This document shows positions 1 through 8,824 of a stretch of DNA of 35,248 bases, piece after piece (the stretch's first letter is position 1; each line of letters opens with the position of its first letter). The position numbers and the translations under genes were made by a program. The DNA is from Gammaproteobacteria bacterium (lineage in GTDB: Bacteria > Pseudomonadota > Gammaproteobacteria > Pseudomonadales > Azotimanducaceae): positions 10,740 to 45,987 of the forward strand of contig PBRQ01000018.1 of NCBI GenBank assembly GCA_002725995.1. The letters run 5' to 3'. Below the pieces are notes generated by a model that saw nothing but the letters and a program-made list of their open reading frames with translations, was not told the origin of the DNA and ran no database searches.

Positions 1-1
1 C

Positions 2-439
2 GGCGAAAAAACCATCGTTCTTGCAGAATTTGAACCCGGAGATAATTTTGGTCAGGATGCGCTGGTAAATGACGTTCCAAGAAATGCCACGGTTACCATG
101 CTCACTAACGGGACTTTGATGCGCCTTTCCGCACCAGCCTTTCAAAGCCTGCTCATGAGCCCTGTGATCGAAACCATCTCGCTGGAGGAAGCCAACGAAG
201 CGGTGGAAGAGGGCGATCCAAAGACCTACATTATCGACGTCAGAAGCCCCAAGGAAGTGGAAGCTGACAAGATTGCCGGCAGCCTGAACGTGCCACTACT
301 GCTGCTCAGGAAAAACTTGCCAAAACTGAAAATTGACAGTGTCTACGTGATGGCCGATGACGGTGGTAAGCGCGCGGAACCTGGCGCCTATATCTTGAAC
401 AAGAAAGGATATACTGCTTACGTTCTTAAGAGGGAATAG
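2..439 (+). CDS. Cyclic nucleotide-binding / rhodanese domain protein (5' partial)
   Basis: The reading frame is open from base 2, so the gene starts before the window; the first in-frame ATG at 98 lies inside a domain and is not the start. About 145 residues are visible. The first ~50 are the end of a cNMP-binding beta barrel, with 'FEPGDNFGQDALV' resembling the phosphate-binding cassette region. Residues from about 55 onward are a rhodanese-like domain ('TYIIDVRSPKEVEADKIAGS', then 'NVPLLLLRKNLPKL'). The usual catalytic Cys of an active rhodanese loop is not evident: the matching place reads 'YVMADDGGKRA'. The domain is therefore more likely a sensor or binding module than an active sulfurtransferase; this is inference. 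The gene ends in TAG, 28 bp before the HIT gene, on the same strand. Confidence 0.85.
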   Translation, partial: GEKTIVLAEFEPGDNFGQDALVNDVPRNATVTMLTNGTLMRLSAPAFQSLLMSPVIETISLEEANEAVEEGDPKTYIIDVRSPKEVEADKIAGSLNVPLLLLRKNLPKLKIDSVYVMADDGGKRAEPGAYILNKKGYTAYVLKRE

Positions 440-467
440 CACCTAATAAGTGCTACTGGAACCCCGT

Positions 468-812
468 ATGCCCGCCGATTGTCTTTTCTGCAAAATCATT
501 AACAAGGAAATTCCTGCAAATATTGTCTACGAAGACGACAAAGTCCTCGCTTTTCGTGACATTAGCCCACAGGCTCCAATCCATAGCCTAATTATCCCGC
601 ACAAGCACATCAACACCATCAACGATGCAAGCACTGATGACCAGAGTCTCCTCGGTCATATGATCCTGGTTGCGGAAAAAATAGCCAAAGAGAATGGCGT
701 GGAGGAATCCGGCTATCGGCTAGTGATGAATTGCAACGAGCATGGCGGGCAAACGGTATTCCACATCCATCTGCATATTCTGTCCGGCAGGCAGCTCACC
801 CATCTTGGTTAG
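468..812 (+). CDS. HIT-family (HinT-like) nucleotide hydrolase
   Basis: This is a 114-residue histidine-triad protein, the usual length for HinT, which hydrolyses adenosine phosphoramidates and related AMP conjugates in the cytoplasm. The N-terminus 'DCLFCKIINKEIPA' carries the conserved Cys pair. The central 'FRDISPQAPIHSLIIPHKH' matches the family, and the C-terminus has the active-site triad 'VFHIHLHILSGR'. I chose the ATG at 468 because family members begin just before 'CLFCKI'; the in-frame GTG at 450 would add six unconserved residues. It lies 28 bp after the rhodanese gene on the same strand and converges with the OsmC gene. Confidence 0.93.
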   Translation: MPADCLFCKIINKEIPANIVYEDDKVLAFRDISPQAPIHSLIIPHKHINTINDASTDDQSLLGHMILVAEKIAKENGVEESGYRLVMNCNEHGGQTVFHIHLHILSGRQLTHLG

Positions 813-824
813 ACTGACGCCGGC

Positions 825-1244
825 TCACTGTTCTTGAATTTCGTAACTGTGGGTTAAGTCCACACCACCTTTGCTAAGCATTATTGATGCGGAGCAATAC
901 TTTTCCGCAGACAGCTCAACAGCTCTACTGACCTGTTTTTCCTTTAGTCCTGTGCCGCTAACAACAAAATGAATGTTTATGCGGGTAAACACACTCGGCA
1001 CCTCATCTGCCCGCTCTGCTTCCAGTTGAGCAACACAGCCAGTGACTTCCTGTCGCGCCTTTTTCAGGATGGTCACTACATCAAAGCTGCTGCAACCACC
1101 GACACCAAGAAGAATGAGCTCCATCGGCCGCATCCCACGGTTCCGGCCACCCTGCTCAGCTGGTCCCTCCAGCAGGAGTGAATGGCCGCTATCGGACTCG
1201 GCTTCAAACATCACATCCTCTACCCACTCAACACTGCCTTTCAT
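825..1244 (-). CDS. OsmC/Ohr-family protein
   Basis: This 139-residue protein belongs to the OsmC family of thiol-dependent peroxidases. Two conserved cysteines are visible, in 'GVGGCSSFDVV' (about residue 51) and 'KYCSASIML' (about residue 117), matching the reactive Cys pair of the family. 'MRPMELILLGVGGC' is the typical helix leading to the first Cys. It lies divergent from crp. In Pseudomonas an OsmC-type gene occupies the same place beside vfr, which supports the assignment. Whether the physiological substrate is an organic hydroperoxide cannot be told from sequence. The ATG at 1244 follows a purine-rich GGTGGTGAT stretch. Confidence 0.9.
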   Translation of the reverse strand: MKGSVEWVEDVMFEAESDSGHSLLLEGPAEQGGRNRGMRPMELILLGVGGCSSFDVVTILKKARQEVTGCVAQLEAERADEVPSVFTRINIHFVVSGTGLKEKQVSRAVELSAEKYCSASIMLSKGGVDLTHSYEIQEQ

Positions 1245-1432
1245 ATCACCACCCGTTAACTTTAGGGCATTATGGTATAGGGTTCATCTTCCGGCAGCCA
1301 CCTCTCTGGGGATACGTTTCCCAGTATATCCTGGTCTGACTTTACACCAGAAAGCGCTCTGCAAGTCGATAACGGTTGTTTTCAGCAGAAGCTGGACGTA
1401 ACCTAACAATCACCGATATATAAAAACTTTGT
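1245..1432. promoter_or_regulatory. Divergent intergenic region between OsmC gene and crp
   Basis: These 188 bp separate two divergent genes and must hold both promoters. A short inverted repeat, CTGGT...ACCAG, spans roughly 1331-1350. I could not find a clear TGTGA-N6-TCACA CRP site or a confident sigma70 promoter. The crp start has no obvious Shine-Dalgarno sequence. Confidence 0.4.
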
Positions 1433-2068
1433 ATGGTTAGCTTGACGTTTTCTACACCCGGTCTTGCCAATATGGAAGATTTCCTTACCTCTGCGCACAA
1501 GCGCAGGTACCCGCGTGGAGCAACGATTATTTATGCCGGGGAACAAAGTGATTCAATCTACTACATTACCAAAGGGTCAGTGACCGTACTGATTGAAGAC
1601 GACAGCGGACACGAGATTATTCTTGCATACCTCAATGAGGGCGATTTCTTTGGCGAAATGGCTATGTTCGGAGAGGGCACGCGCACCGCCTGGGTGAAGG
1701 CAAAGGCGGAGTGTGAAGTGGCGGAACTGAGCTACCAGAAGTTTGCAGAACTGAGTCAGAAAGATAGCGGCATGCTCTATGAACTGGCAACTCAGCTGGC
1801 GGACCGCCTCGACAAGACGACTCAGAAAGTAGGTGACCTGGCATTCCTTGATGTTACCGGCCGGGTTGCACGTACCTTGCTTGACCTCTGCACTGAACCT
1901 GACGCAATAACTCACCCGGATGGGATGCAGATAAAAATAACGCGGCAGGAAATTGGCAGAATCGTTGGTTGTTCCCGTGAAATGGTAGGCAGGGTACTAA
2001 AGACGCTGGAAGATCAGGAGCTCGTATCTGTAAAGGGTAAGACAATGGTGGTGTTTGGAACTCGTTAG
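1433..2068 (+). CDS. crp: cAMP receptor protein (CRP/Vfr family transcription regulator)
   Basis: This 211-residue regulator binds cAMP and controls promoters with CRP-type sites. The N-terminal cNMP barrel includes '[10 protein letters not shown]' and '[19 protein letters not shown]', with the Arg that contacts the cyclic phosphate. The dimerisation helix contains '[20 protein letters not shown]', where Thr-Thr stands in the place of Thr-Ser of E. coli CRP. The C-terminal helix-turn-helix '[20 protein letters not shown]' is nearly identical to Vfr and CRP recognition helices. The start 'MVSL' aligns with the Vfr N-terminus. It converges on trpC with a 22-bp gap, the same arrangement as trpC/vfr in Pseudomonas. 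Confidence 0.97.
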   Translation: MVSLTFSTPGLANMEDFLTSAHKRRYPRGATIIYAGEQSDSIYYITKGSVTVLIEDDSGHEIILAYLNEGDFFGEMAMFGEGTRTAWVKAKAECEVAELSYQKFAELSQKDSGMLYELATQLADRLDKTTQKVGDLAFLDVTGRVARTLLDLCTEPDAITHPDGMQIKITRQEIGRIVGCSREMVGRVLKTLEDQELVSVKGKTMVVFGTR

Positions 2069-2090
2069 ACCCTAGAACTGGACATTAGAG

Positions 2091-2876
2091 CTAGGCAAAA
2101 ATTGATTGTAGTTTTTTCCCCGGATCAGCTTCTTTCATAAACGCTTCTCCCACCAGAAATCCAAAAACATTGTTCTCGATCATCAACTCGACATTTTCTC
2201 GTGTATGAATACCACTTTCCGTTACAACCAGCGTATCGTCTGGAATTTCTGCCAAGAGATCCAGTGTTGTTCGCAGGTCCACGTCGAAAGTCCTGAGGTT
2301 CCTGTTATTGATGCCTAGCAGTCGAGGAGATACGGCCAGCGCCATGGCCAACTCCGCTTCATTATGCACCTCAACGAGCACATCCATGCCGAGGGAAACA
2401 GCCAGGCGATAGAGCTGCTCCAGGCTGCCTGGTTCCAGTATGCTTGCAATCAGCAGAATACAGTCAGCACCGATCACACGAGACTCGTAAACCTGGTATG
2501 GATCGACAATAAAGTCCTTGCGCAGCACCGGTAGTGATACTGCCCCCCTCGCCTTCTTAAGGTATTGGTTCGCACCTTGGAAAAAGCTGACATCTGTTAA
2601 CACCGAAAGACACGTCGCGCCGGCCGTTTCATAACTGCGTGCAATTAAGACAGGCTCAAAGTTGTTACGGATCACACCTTTGGAGGGAGAAGCCTTCTTA
2701 ATTTCGGCGATTATTGCAGGCCTGCCGGAACTGGCTCTTGCCTCGATGGCAGCAGCAAACTGCCGGGTCTCTCCATCGCATTGGCTTTTCAGGGCGTCAA
2801 CAGGTGTTTCCTTCCTGCTGACTTCGATCTCACGCCACTTCTGCTCGATAATTTTTTTTAAGATGTCTTCTACCAT
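2091..2876 (-). CDS. trpC: Indole-3-glycerol-phosphate synthase
   Basis: This 261-residue TIM-barrel enzyme closes the indole ring, converting carboxyphenylaminodeoxyribulose phosphate to indole-3-glycerol phosphate in tryptophan synthesis. Visible motifs: '[14 protein letters not shown]' (phosphate and substrate lysine), '[15 protein letters not shown]', '[12 protein letters not shown]', '[12 protein letters not shown]', 'VVTESGIHT' and 'GFLVGEAFM'. It is monofunctional, with no TrpF domain fused. It starts 2 bp after the trpD stop and is the last gene of the trpEGDC cluster. It ends in TAG and converges with crp. Confidence 0.97.
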   Translation of the reverse strand: MVEDILKKIIEQKWREIEVSRKETPVDALKSQCDGETRQFAAAIEARASSGRPAIIAEIKKASPSKGVIRNNFEPVLIARSYETAGATCLSVLTDVSFFQGANQYLKKARGAVSLPVLRKDFIVDPYQVYESRVIGADCILLIASILEPGSLEQLYRLAVSLGMDVLVEVHNEAELAMALAVSPRLLGINNRNLRTFDVDLRTTLDLLAEIPDDTLVVTESGIHTRENVELMIENNVFGFLVGEAFMKEADPGKKLQSIFA

Positions 2877-2878
2877 CG

Positions 2879-3907
2879 TTAGGTGGGTTCAGAGAGCTGT
2901 GAAGTGAAGTCGACAAACCTTTGCAGCGCCTCTTCAGCAAGACCTGAGTCAACCATCTCCCTCGCTTTGTTTATGCCCGCATCCATACTTTGCGCGATGC
3001 CAGAGACATAAATCGCCGCGCCTGCGTTGAGGGTGACTATATCGCTCGCACCCGCGTTAGACCCGCTAAGGGCATCCTTTAGCATATTCAGGCTTTCATT
3101 GCTGTCGTTAACCCTAAGGCTGTCCAGGGAAACCCTGGAGATATCATAGTCATCTGGTGAAATCTCATACTCTGAAATAACTCCATCCTTCAGTTCGGCG
3201 ACCTGCGTAGCTGCTGACACACTAATTTCATCCAACCCGTCATCAGAATGTACAACCATCACATGCTGACTGCCCAATTCTTTAAGCACACTGGCAACAG
3301 GTACAACGAGCGCGGCATCGTAAACACCAAGCAGCTGTCTTTCCGCCTTTGCGGGATTAGTCAGCGGGCCTAACATATTGAATATGGTGCGAACAGTCAT
3401 CTCCCTGCGTGGGCCAATTGCGTGCTTCATTGCTCCGTGATGGTTCAACGCAAACAGGAAGCCTACGCCAACGGTTTCTATACAACGCGCCACATCATCA
3501 GGATCCAAGTTTATGTTTGCACCAGCAGCTTCCAAGACATCTGCACTGCCGCTTTTCCCAGAGGCAGCCCGATTACCATGTTTCGCCACTCTGGCTCCGG
3601 CTGCCCCCGCAACAAACGCGCTGGCAGTCGAAACATTGAATTTGCTGGAGCCGCTGCCGCCCGTACCACAGGTATCTACAAGGTTGTCTTTGTCCACCGT
3701 AACCGGTGTCGCCAGTTTGCGCATAACGTTTGCGGCAGCCACTATTTCCTCAATGGTCTCACCCTTGACGCGAAGTCCCACCAGGAAGCCACCAATCTGC
3801 GCAGGTGTTGCCCCACCCGTCATGATAAGCTCCATCACTGAAGTCATGTCCTGACGAGACAGGTCCTCCCCCGCTATCACCGTCGCTATAGCACCTGGCA
3901 TATCCAT
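2879..3907 (-). CDS. trpD: Anthranilate phosphoribosyltransferase
   Basis: This 342-residue enzyme joins anthranilate to PRPP to make phosphoribosylanthranilate. Motifs: '[18 protein letters not shown]' (PRPP-binding glycine loop), '[19 protein letters not shown]' and '[17 protein letters not shown]'. I chose the ATG at 3907 because AAGGAG sits a few bases upstream and the protein then begins just before the conserved helical domain; the frame is open to 4123, but that extension overlaps trpG and has no family similarity. It lies 16 bp after trpG and 2 bp before trpC. Confidence 0.97.
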   Translation of the reverse strand: MDMPGAIATVIAGEDLSRQDMTSVMELIMTGGATPAQIGGFLVGLRVKGETIEEIVAAANVMRKLATPVTVDKDNLVDTCGTGGSGSSKFNVSTASAFVAGAAGARVAKHGNRAASGKSGSADVLEAAGANINLDPDDVARCIETVGVGFLFALNHHGAMKHAIGPRREMTVRTIFNMLGPLTNPAKAERQLLGVYDAALVVPVASVLKELGSQHVMVVHSDDGLDEISVSAATQVAELKDGVISEYEISPDDYDISRVSLDSLRVNDSNESLNMLKDALSGSNAGASDIVTLNAGAAIYVSGIAQSMDAGINKAREMVDSGLAEEALQRFVDFTSQLSEPT

Positions 3908-3923
3908 TAACTGACTCCTTGCC

Positions 3924-4517
3924 CTAATTGTCTTGAACAGTTGCTTGCAGGAAGTTTCCCAGCAACTCATAACCGTATTGGGTGAGAATGGACTCAGGAT
4001 GAAATTGCACACCTTCAAGTTCCATTTTTTTGTGACGTACTCCCATGATCTCATCAACTTGATCATTCTCGCCCAGCGTCCAGGCGGAGATAGCAAGGTC
4101 ATTCGGCATGGTCGCAGGATCAATCACCAGCGAATGATACCGTGTCGCCGTAAAGGGGTTTTCCAGCCCGCTGAAGACGCCCTTGCCATCGTGATAAATG
4201 CTGGAAGTCTTGCCATGCATAACCTGCTTTGCTTTGACTACCTTGGCACCGAATACCTGACCAAGGCTCTGATGCCCCAGACATATGCCGAGAATGGGAA
4301 CCTTGCCGCCAAATCGTCTGATAACATCCATGGAAATACCAGCCTCGTTTGGTGTACAGGGTCCCGGTGAAATAACGATTCGTTCAGGGTTCAAATCCCT
4401 GATCTCGTCTAGGTTTATCTCATCATTGCGATATACCTGAACGTCTTCGCCGAGCTCTGCAAGATACTGCACAACGTTATAGGTGAAGGAGTCGTAATTA
4501 TCTATCATCAGCAGCAT
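3924..4517 (-). CDS. trpG: Anthranilate synthase glutamine amidotransferase subunit
   Basis: This 197-residue class I glutamine amidotransferase supplies ammonia to TrpE for anthranilate synthesis. The triad is complete: nucleophile Cys79 in 'GICLGHQ', and the His-Glu pair in 'FHPESI' near the C-terminus. '[13 protein letters not shown]' forms the oxyanion strand region. It starts one base after the trpE stop. In many bacteria this subunit is shared with p-aminobenzoate synthesis (PabA function). Placement between trpE and trpD points first to tryptophan, but a dual role cannot be excluded; no pabB is seen in the window. Confidence 0.96.
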   Translation of the reverse strand: MLLMIDNYDSFTYNVVQYLAELGEDVQVYRNDEINLDEIRDLNPERIVISPGPCTPNEAGISMDVIRRFGGKVPILGICLGHQSLGQVFGAKVVKAKQVMHGKTSSIYHDGKGVFSGLENPFTATRYHSLVIDPATMPNDLAISAWTLGENDQVDEIMGVRHKKMELEGVQFHPESILTQYGYELLGNFLQATVQDN

Positions 4518-4518
4518 A

Positions 4519-6084
4519 TCAATGCGCCTCCTGCTCTAGCCCGACCACACGACGGGATTCACCCTTATGAAATTCCCTCGGGTTCTCATCCTCGTCCATG
4601 CTTATATCCAACCCCGACTCTGCCATAGCGGCCGCCCGGAAGATTGACCTTGCCTTGTTCATGGTCTCTTTCCACTCGAGTTCCGGAATTGAATCAGCAA
4701 CGATGCCGGCTCCCGCCTGGATATAGAGCTTAAAATCCTTAATAACTGCCGTACGAATGGCTATCGCTGTATCCATGTTGCCGTTCCAGGAAAGGTAACC
4801 CACGGCACCGCCAAAGATACCCCTTTTTTCCAGCTCCATTTCATCAATAATCTCAAGCGCCCTCACCTTCGGCGCGCCGCTCAAGGTACCGACGGGCAAA
4901 GTTGCGCGCAGCAAATCAAGGGCAGAATGGCGAGCAAGTAATTTTCCTGACACATTGGATGCTATATGCATCACATGAGCATAGCGCTCGATAATCATCA
5001 TCTCTGTAACATTCACACTACCGGTCTCACAGACCTTTCCTACATCATTCCTACCGAGGTCAATCAACATCAGGTGTTCTGCAATTTCCTTGGGGTCTGC
5101 CAACAGTTCCTTCTCAAGGGCAACGTCTTCCTCCATATCCCGGCCACGACGACGGGTTCCTGCAAGTGGTCTGACCGTAACTTCACCATGGTCAAGCCGC
5201 GCCAGAATCTCCGGGGAAGAAGAGACTATATGCTCATCCTTCAAATTCATGTAGTACATATAGGGTGAAGGATTGAGCGCCCTCAGTGAACGGTATAGGC
5301 TTAAGGGGTCCGCTTCAAAACCGATGGACATCCGCTGTGATAGAACCACCTGCATTACATCGCCTTCTACAATGTATTTCTGTATTCTTTCGACGTCTTC
5401 CATGAATTTTTCCTCTCCATAGCTGGAGACAAAATCTGCTTCATGAACCGTTGGACCCCTGGCAGGTTTGCGAATATCCAGTGGTACGTTCTCATTCATC
5501 GCCAATACCATTTCATCCAACTTGGTCTGGGCAGCGTCGTAGGCACCTTCAACCCGAGGGTCAGCATGACTGATGAGGTGGATTTTTCCCTTAACACTGT
5601 CAAATACGATGACATCATTTGATACCATCAAAAGGATATCAGGTGACCCTATGGTGTCCCTCGGTGTACTTGACGCAAGGCGTTTCTCAACATACCGAAC
5701 CATGTCATAACCAAAATAGCCAATCAGACCACCCGTATAGATAGGTAGCCCCTCTATATCCGGATAATTGAACTGGGAGCGGAAATTTTCGATATATTCG
5801 AGCGGGTCATCGCACTGAAATCTCTGTGTTTCTTCCCCGGCCACTTCAACGACCACTTCATTCCCGAAGACCTTGAGAACTTGTTTCGAGGGTAGCCCGA
5901 CAATGGAGTAACGTGACCACTTTTCACCACCTTGATTGGCACTTTCCAATAGGTAACTGTAGGACCCACGGGCGACCTTGATGTAACAGGACAGGGGTGT
6001 GTCGAGGTCAGCGAATAGTTCCCTGGTGATAGGGATATGGTTGAAACCCTGGTTTGCGAGTTTTGAAAACTGATCAGGCGTCAT
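4519..6084 (-). CDS. trpE: Anthranilate synthase component I
   Basis: This 521-residue chorismate-using enzyme makes anthranilate with ammonia from TrpG and commits chorismate to tryptophan. The N-terminal '[17 protein letters not shown]' contains the LLES element that binds feedback tryptophan in characterised enzymes, so allosteric inhibition is likely. The catalytic domain shows '[19 protein letters not shown]', '[10 protein letters not shown]', '[12 protein letters not shown]', '[17 protein letters not shown]' and '[11 protein letters not shown]'. The ATG at 6084 is preceded by CGGAG at good spacing; an in-frame TTG at 6102 is less likely. It is first in trpEGDC and follows a probable attenuator. 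Confidence 0.97.
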   Translation of the reverse strand: MTPDQFSKLANQGFNHIPITRELFADLDTPLSCYIKVARGSYSYLLESANQGGEKWSRYSIVGLPSKQVLKVFGNEVVVEVAGEETQRFQCDDPLEYIENFRSQFNYPDIEGLPIYTGGLIGYFGYDMVRYVEKRLASSTPRDTIGSPDILLMVSNDVIVFDSVKGKIHLISHADPRVEGAYDAAQTKLDEMVLAMNENVPLDIRKPARGPTVHEADFVSSYGEEKFMEDVERIQKYIVEGDVMQVVLSQRMSIGFEADPLSLYRSLRALNPSPYMYYMNLKDEHIVSSSPEILARLDHGEVTVRPLAGTRRRGRDMEEDVALEKELLADPKEIAEHLMLIDLGRNDVGKVCETGSVNVTEMMIIERYAHVMHIASNVSGKLLARHSALDLLRATLPVGTLSGAPKVRALEIIDEMELEKRGIFGGAVGYLSWNGNMDTAIAIRTAVIKDFKLYIQAGAGIVADSIPELEWKETMNKARSIFRAAAMAESGLDISMDEDENPREFHKGESRRVVGLEQEAH

Positions 6085-6099
6085 TTTGGTACTCCGGTA

Positions 6100-6125
6100 C
6101 AAAAAAGAAATAGGGCTATAAGCCC
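6100..6125 (-). terminator. Candidate trp attenuator terminator
   Basis: On the minus strand a compact hairpin (GGGCT-TAT-AGCCC, 6113-6125) is followed immediately by TATTTCTTTTTTG, ending about 15 bases before the trpE ATG. A stem followed by a T-run between a leader ORF and trpE is the layout of an attenuator. The stem is only 5 bp, so it is weak by itself. Confidence 0.5.
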
Positions 6126-6180
6126 AGGGTGAGGTGTACTAAATCACCCTCGCCAGGATCGGAAAGCCCAGGAATGGGCT
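6126..6180 (-). promoter_or_regulatory. trp leader RNA hairpins with alternative pairings
   Basis: Two perfect hairpins lie upstream of the terminator stem. One is AGCCCA-TTCC-TGGGCT (6165-6180). The other is AGGGTGA...TCACCCT with an 11-nt loop (6126-6150), and its 5' arm contains the leader-peptide stop codon. The TGGGCT sequence occurs twice (6165-6170 and 6121-6126) and AGCCC also occurs on both sides. The first hairpin arms can therefore pair alternatively with the terminator arms, as expected of a switching leader. Which fold forms under tryptophan limitation is not determined. Confidence 0.5.
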
Positions 6181-6218
6181 GAGATATCGTACCTGTTTGA
6201 TCGTCTTAATCGTTTCAT
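6144..6218 (-). CDS. trpL: Candidate Trp leader peptide
   Basis: This 24-codon ATG-to-TGA frame lies 60 bp before trpE. It begins MKRLRRSNRY and ends SAHSWAFRSWRG, with tryptophan codons at positions 17 and 22. Two of the last eight codons are TGG, which is strongly enriched for such a short random frame. The first TGG sits in the 3' arm of the leader hairpin and the stop lies in the arm of the next hairpin. Amino-acid-rich leader peptides of this kind control trp operons in many gammaproteobacteria. Against it: no strong Shine-Dalgarno sequence precedes the ATG, and the two Trp codons are not adjacent. Confidence 0.45.
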   Translation of the reverse strand: MKRLRRSNRYDISAHSWAFRSWRG

Positions 6219-6230
6219 TTCTTTTGTACT

Positions 6231-6320
6231 ATAGAGCCTTCAACGGCTCTTAAAAAGCGCCCTCAGCGGTTCTTGTAAAGAGCCCTCAGCGGTCTTCCAA
6301 TTAAAAAGCCCGCCAAGCTT
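6231..6320 (-). repeat. Tandem degenerate terminator-like repeats between rpe and trpE
   Basis: Three to four units of about 21 bp follow one another on the minus strand. Each begins AAG...CC, has a short centre, and ends GG..CTT, mostly followed by T's: 6301-6320 (AAGCTTGGCGGGCTTTTTAA), 6276-6296 (AAGACCGCTGAGGGCTCTTT), 6253-6274 (AAGAACCGCTGAGGGCGCTT) and 6231-6251 (AAGAGCCGTTGAAGGCTCTA). The last forms a perfect 6-bp stem, AGAGCC/GGCTCT. They lie downstream of rpe and just upstream of the trp leader, so they may end rpe transcription or be a small amplified repeat. Function is inferred only from shape. Confidence 0.6.
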
Positions 6321-6346
6321 AATCAACTGAATTCGCTTTGACAACT

Positions 6347-7018
6347 CTATCCAGCGGCATCCAGCAGCGCCTTCCTCATGTCTGAAATAGTCGCGGCATA
6401 GTCATCGGTTCCAAATATTGCGGAACCAGCAACGAAGGTATCTACTCCTGAACGGGCAATATCCGCAATATTATCTACCTTCACACCCCCATCAATTTCC
6501 AGGCGAATGTCCCTGCCGGCACTGTCAATTATTTCTCTTACCTTTCTTATTTTCTGGTGAGTTGCCGGGATAAAGGATTGACCGGCAAAGCCCGGGTTAA
6601 TTGACATGATCAGCACCATATCAATTTTGTCGAGTACATAGTCAAGGTAGCTGAGGGAGGTTGTGGGATTGAACACCAGCCCACATTTCACTCCAGCTGA
6701 CTTGATGAGTTCAAGGGATCGATCAACATGCTCAGATGCCTCAGGATGGAAGGTGATATAGCTTGCCCCAGCATCAATGAAATCTCCGATAATTCGATCA
6801 ACTGGCTTAACCATCAGGTGCACATCAATGGGAGCCACAACACCATATTCACGCAGTGCTTTGCAAACCATCGGACCAATAGTCAGGTTTGGGACATAGT
6901 GATTATCCATAACATCAAAGTGCACCATGTCAGCGCCGGCATTTAGCACGGAATCAACATCTTCACCTAAGCGCGCGAAATCAGCCGATAGTATTGATGG
7001 TGCAATTATGTTTTCCAT
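6347..7018 (-). CDS. rpe: Ribulose-phosphate 3-epimerase
   Basis: This 223-residue TIM-barrel enzyme interconverts ribulose-5-phosphate and xylulose-5-phosphate in the pentose phosphate pathway. Motifs: '[17 protein letters not shown]' at the N-terminus, '[19 protein letters not shown]' (metal and catalytic Asp), 'DVHLMV', '[13 protein letters not shown]' and '[10 protein letters not shown]', with the second catalytic Asp. The Shine-Dalgarno stretch AAGGTAGGACA precedes the ATG. In Pseudomonas rpe is followed by gph and then trpE; here gph is absent and rpe is followed directly by the repeat array and trp leader. Confidence 0.96.
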   Translation of the reverse strand: MENIIAPSILSADFARLGEDVDSVLNAGADMVHFDVMDNHYVPNLTIGPMVCKALREYGVVAPIDVHLMVKPVDRIIGDFIDAGASYITFHPEASEHVDRSLELIKSAGVKCGLVFNPTTSLSYLDYVLDKIDMVLIMSINPGFAGQSFIPATHQKIRKVREIIDSAGRDIRLEIDGGVKVDNIADIARSGVDTFVAGSAIFGTDDYAATISDMRKALLDAAG

Positions 7019-7139
7019 TGTCCTACCTTAAAAGTTCTCCCAAAAAGTCCTACCTGAAAAATCGAATGAGCAAAGTGGCCCGGCAATTCAAGTCTACTAA
7101 ATACTGAAGCCCGGGGATATATTTCCCTCTACAAAATTG

Positions 7140-7799
7140 TTAGCCCCGCTCGACCTTCAGCTCTTCATATCTTTGTAGCGTCCCGACGTCAGACCAGAAT
7201 CCCTGGTAATGTTTCCCAGTTAACATGCCTGCTTCAGCACCTGGCAGCAGCAGGTCACGCAACGGGAATGGGGCTGATTCACAACCGGAAAAGAGGCTGA
7301 ATGAAAGTACGCTAATCCCGGCATAGGTAAGGCAGGCGCCGGTCCTAGCCAGCAGACCGCCTTCCTCAATCGCGAAATCACCCTCTGGATGATGCGACGG
7401 ATTGTCTACCAGGACCAGGTGACCCATTACGCCAGCAGGGAGTAAATTCAATAAGCCAAAGTCAAAATCCGTATAAATGTCTCCGTTAACCACAACAAAG
7501 TCATCTTGACCCAGCAGGCCGAGCGCAGCAGCAATACCACCGCCAGTTTCCATCAGCTGATCCTCTCTGGAATAGGTGATCTCAGCACCAAATTTATCGC
7601 CGGAACCTAGCACTCGCTCAATTTCCTGACCTAAATGGTACAAATTGACGATCACATTGCTGATTCCCGCTGCGACCAGACGTTCGATATGCCTTTCGAT
7701 CAGACTCTTGCCACCCACCTGCAGCAGCGGTTTCGGTATTGAATGGGTGAGTGGTTGCAGGCGACGGCCTTCACCGGCCGCAAGAATGATCGCCTTCAT
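7140..7799 (-). CDS. murU: N-acetylmuramate-1-phosphate uridylyltransferase
   Basis: This 219-residue nucleotidyltransferase makes UDP-MurNAc from MurNAc-1-phosphate in the peptidoglycan-recycling bypass found in Pseudomonas and relatives. The N-terminal signature 'LAAGEGRRLQPLT' and 'PKPLL' bind nucleotide; 'VVNGDIYTDFDF' carries the metal-binding Asp and 'ETGGGI' is typical. It overlaps the end of amgK by 4 bp (ATGA), so the two are translationally coupled. That pairing, more than the general family signature, supports MurU over other sugar nucleotidyltransferases. The pathway confers a fosfomycin-insensitive route to UDP-MurNAc in characterised species. Confidence 0.92.
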   Translation of the reverse strand: MKAIILAAGEGRRLQPLTHSIPKPLLQVGGKSLIERHIERLVAAGISNVIVNLYHLGQEIERVLGSGDKFGAEITYSREDQLMETGGGIAAALGLLGQDDFVVVNGDIYTDFDFGLLNLLPAGVMGHLVLVDNPSHHPEGDFAIEEGGLLARTGACLTYAGISVLSFSLFSGCESAPFPLRDLLLPGAEAGMLTGKHYQGFWSDVGTLQRYEELKVERG

Positions 7800-8824
7800 C
7801 GCTGGAATCGCTCAGCGTTCAGTCTCTGCTCGACGACCTCTGACAACCAGTCCCCAAAAATGGCAAGGTCCTCGTAACAGGCGCAGACTTCTTTCATATA
7901 TTCAAACACCAGGGGAATATCGCCAAGGTAGCCTGCCTTGCCATCGCGCAAATGCAGGCGGGAGAATATTCCAGCACACTTCAAGTGGCGCTGCAGACCC
8001 ATCAGGTCGAACCAACGCATAAACGCATCCTCATCCACTTGCTCAATTAGATCTTTCTCGATTAGGCGGGCACGAAAATAGGCAACCCAATGCCTGACTT
8101 CATCTAAAGGTAATTTCAAATAGCAGTCACGCATCAACGAGACCAGATCGTAGGTTATCGGTCCCAGAGCCGCATCCTGGAAATCAATAATACCGGGGTT
8201 GTTGTCGGCAGTTACCATCAGATTTCTGCTGTGGTAATCGCGATGTACAAAGACCTGAGGCTGTTCCATGGCATTTTTAATCATCGCCGTGAATACAGCG
8301 TCAAGCATATTCTGCTCATCACCAGAACATTCGATCCCCAGTTCCTTTGCGAGAAACCATTGCGGGAAAAGATCCATTTCCTGCCGCAACAGCCTGCTGT
8401 TGTAGTCCGGCACCTCTGCGGCAATAGACTGCATAATGACCAGGGCATCAACAGCATCCCCGTATAGAACGTCTGAAACTGGCCTGCCGCCTGCTTCGAT
8501 GGCGGGCAGATAGAGCTCCATGCCAAGGTCCGAGAGCATCATAAAGCCCTGATCGTGGTCAGCGGCATAGACCACGGGGGCGTTAAGGCCTGCATTCGTG
8601 AGGTTTTTGGCAATTGCTACAAAGGGCCTGCTGTCTTCCTTGTCTGGAGGCGCATCGACAAAAATAAAGGGATGAGGACTATCCTGGAAACGAAAGTAGC
8701 GCCTGAAGCTGGCATCATCGGAAGCCGAGACCAGTGGCTCAGCCCCCGGCATCACTATTGACCTGGTCTCCAATTGCTCATACGCCCACTGATCGAGCCG
8801 ATTCTTTCGCGGATCTTCCGTCAT
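7796..8824 (-). CDS. amgK: N-acetylmuramate/N-acetylglucosamine anomeric kinase
   Basis: This 342-residue aminoglycoside-phosphotransferase-fold kinase phosphorylates MurNAc and GlcNAc at C1 to feed MurU. 'VFVHRDYHSRNLMV' is the catalytic HxDxxxxN loop and 'PGIIDFQDAALGPITYDLVS' holds the metal-binding DFxD. 'SDDASFRRYFRF' is the N-lobe strand typical of this family. It is divergent from lptD across 86 bp and overlaps murU by 4 bp, the same order as in Pseudomonas putida. Confidence 0.92.
   Translation of the reverse strand: MTEDPRKNRLDQWAYEQLETRSIVMPGAEPLVSASDDASFRRYFRFQDSPHPFIFVDAPPDKEDSRPFVAIAKNLTNAGLNAPVVYAADHDQGFMMLSDLGMELYLPAIEAGGRPVSDVLYGDAVDALVIMQSIAAEVPDYNSRLLRQEMDLFPQWFLAKELGIECSGDEQNMLDAVFTAMIKNAMEQPQVFVHRDYHSRNLMVTADNNPGIIDFQDAALGPITYDLVSLMRDCYLKLPLDEVRHWVAYFRARLIEKDLIEQVDEDAFMRWFDLMGLQRHLKCAGIFSRLHLRDGKAGYLGDIPLVFEYMKEVCACYEDLAIFGDWLSEVVEQRLNAERFQR

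Noticed and set aside
3907..4123. Extended N-terminus of trpD overlapping trpG.
   Set aside because: The extra 72 residues have no family similarity, lie over trpG in another frame, and a good Shine-Dalgarno sequence marks the ATG at 3907.
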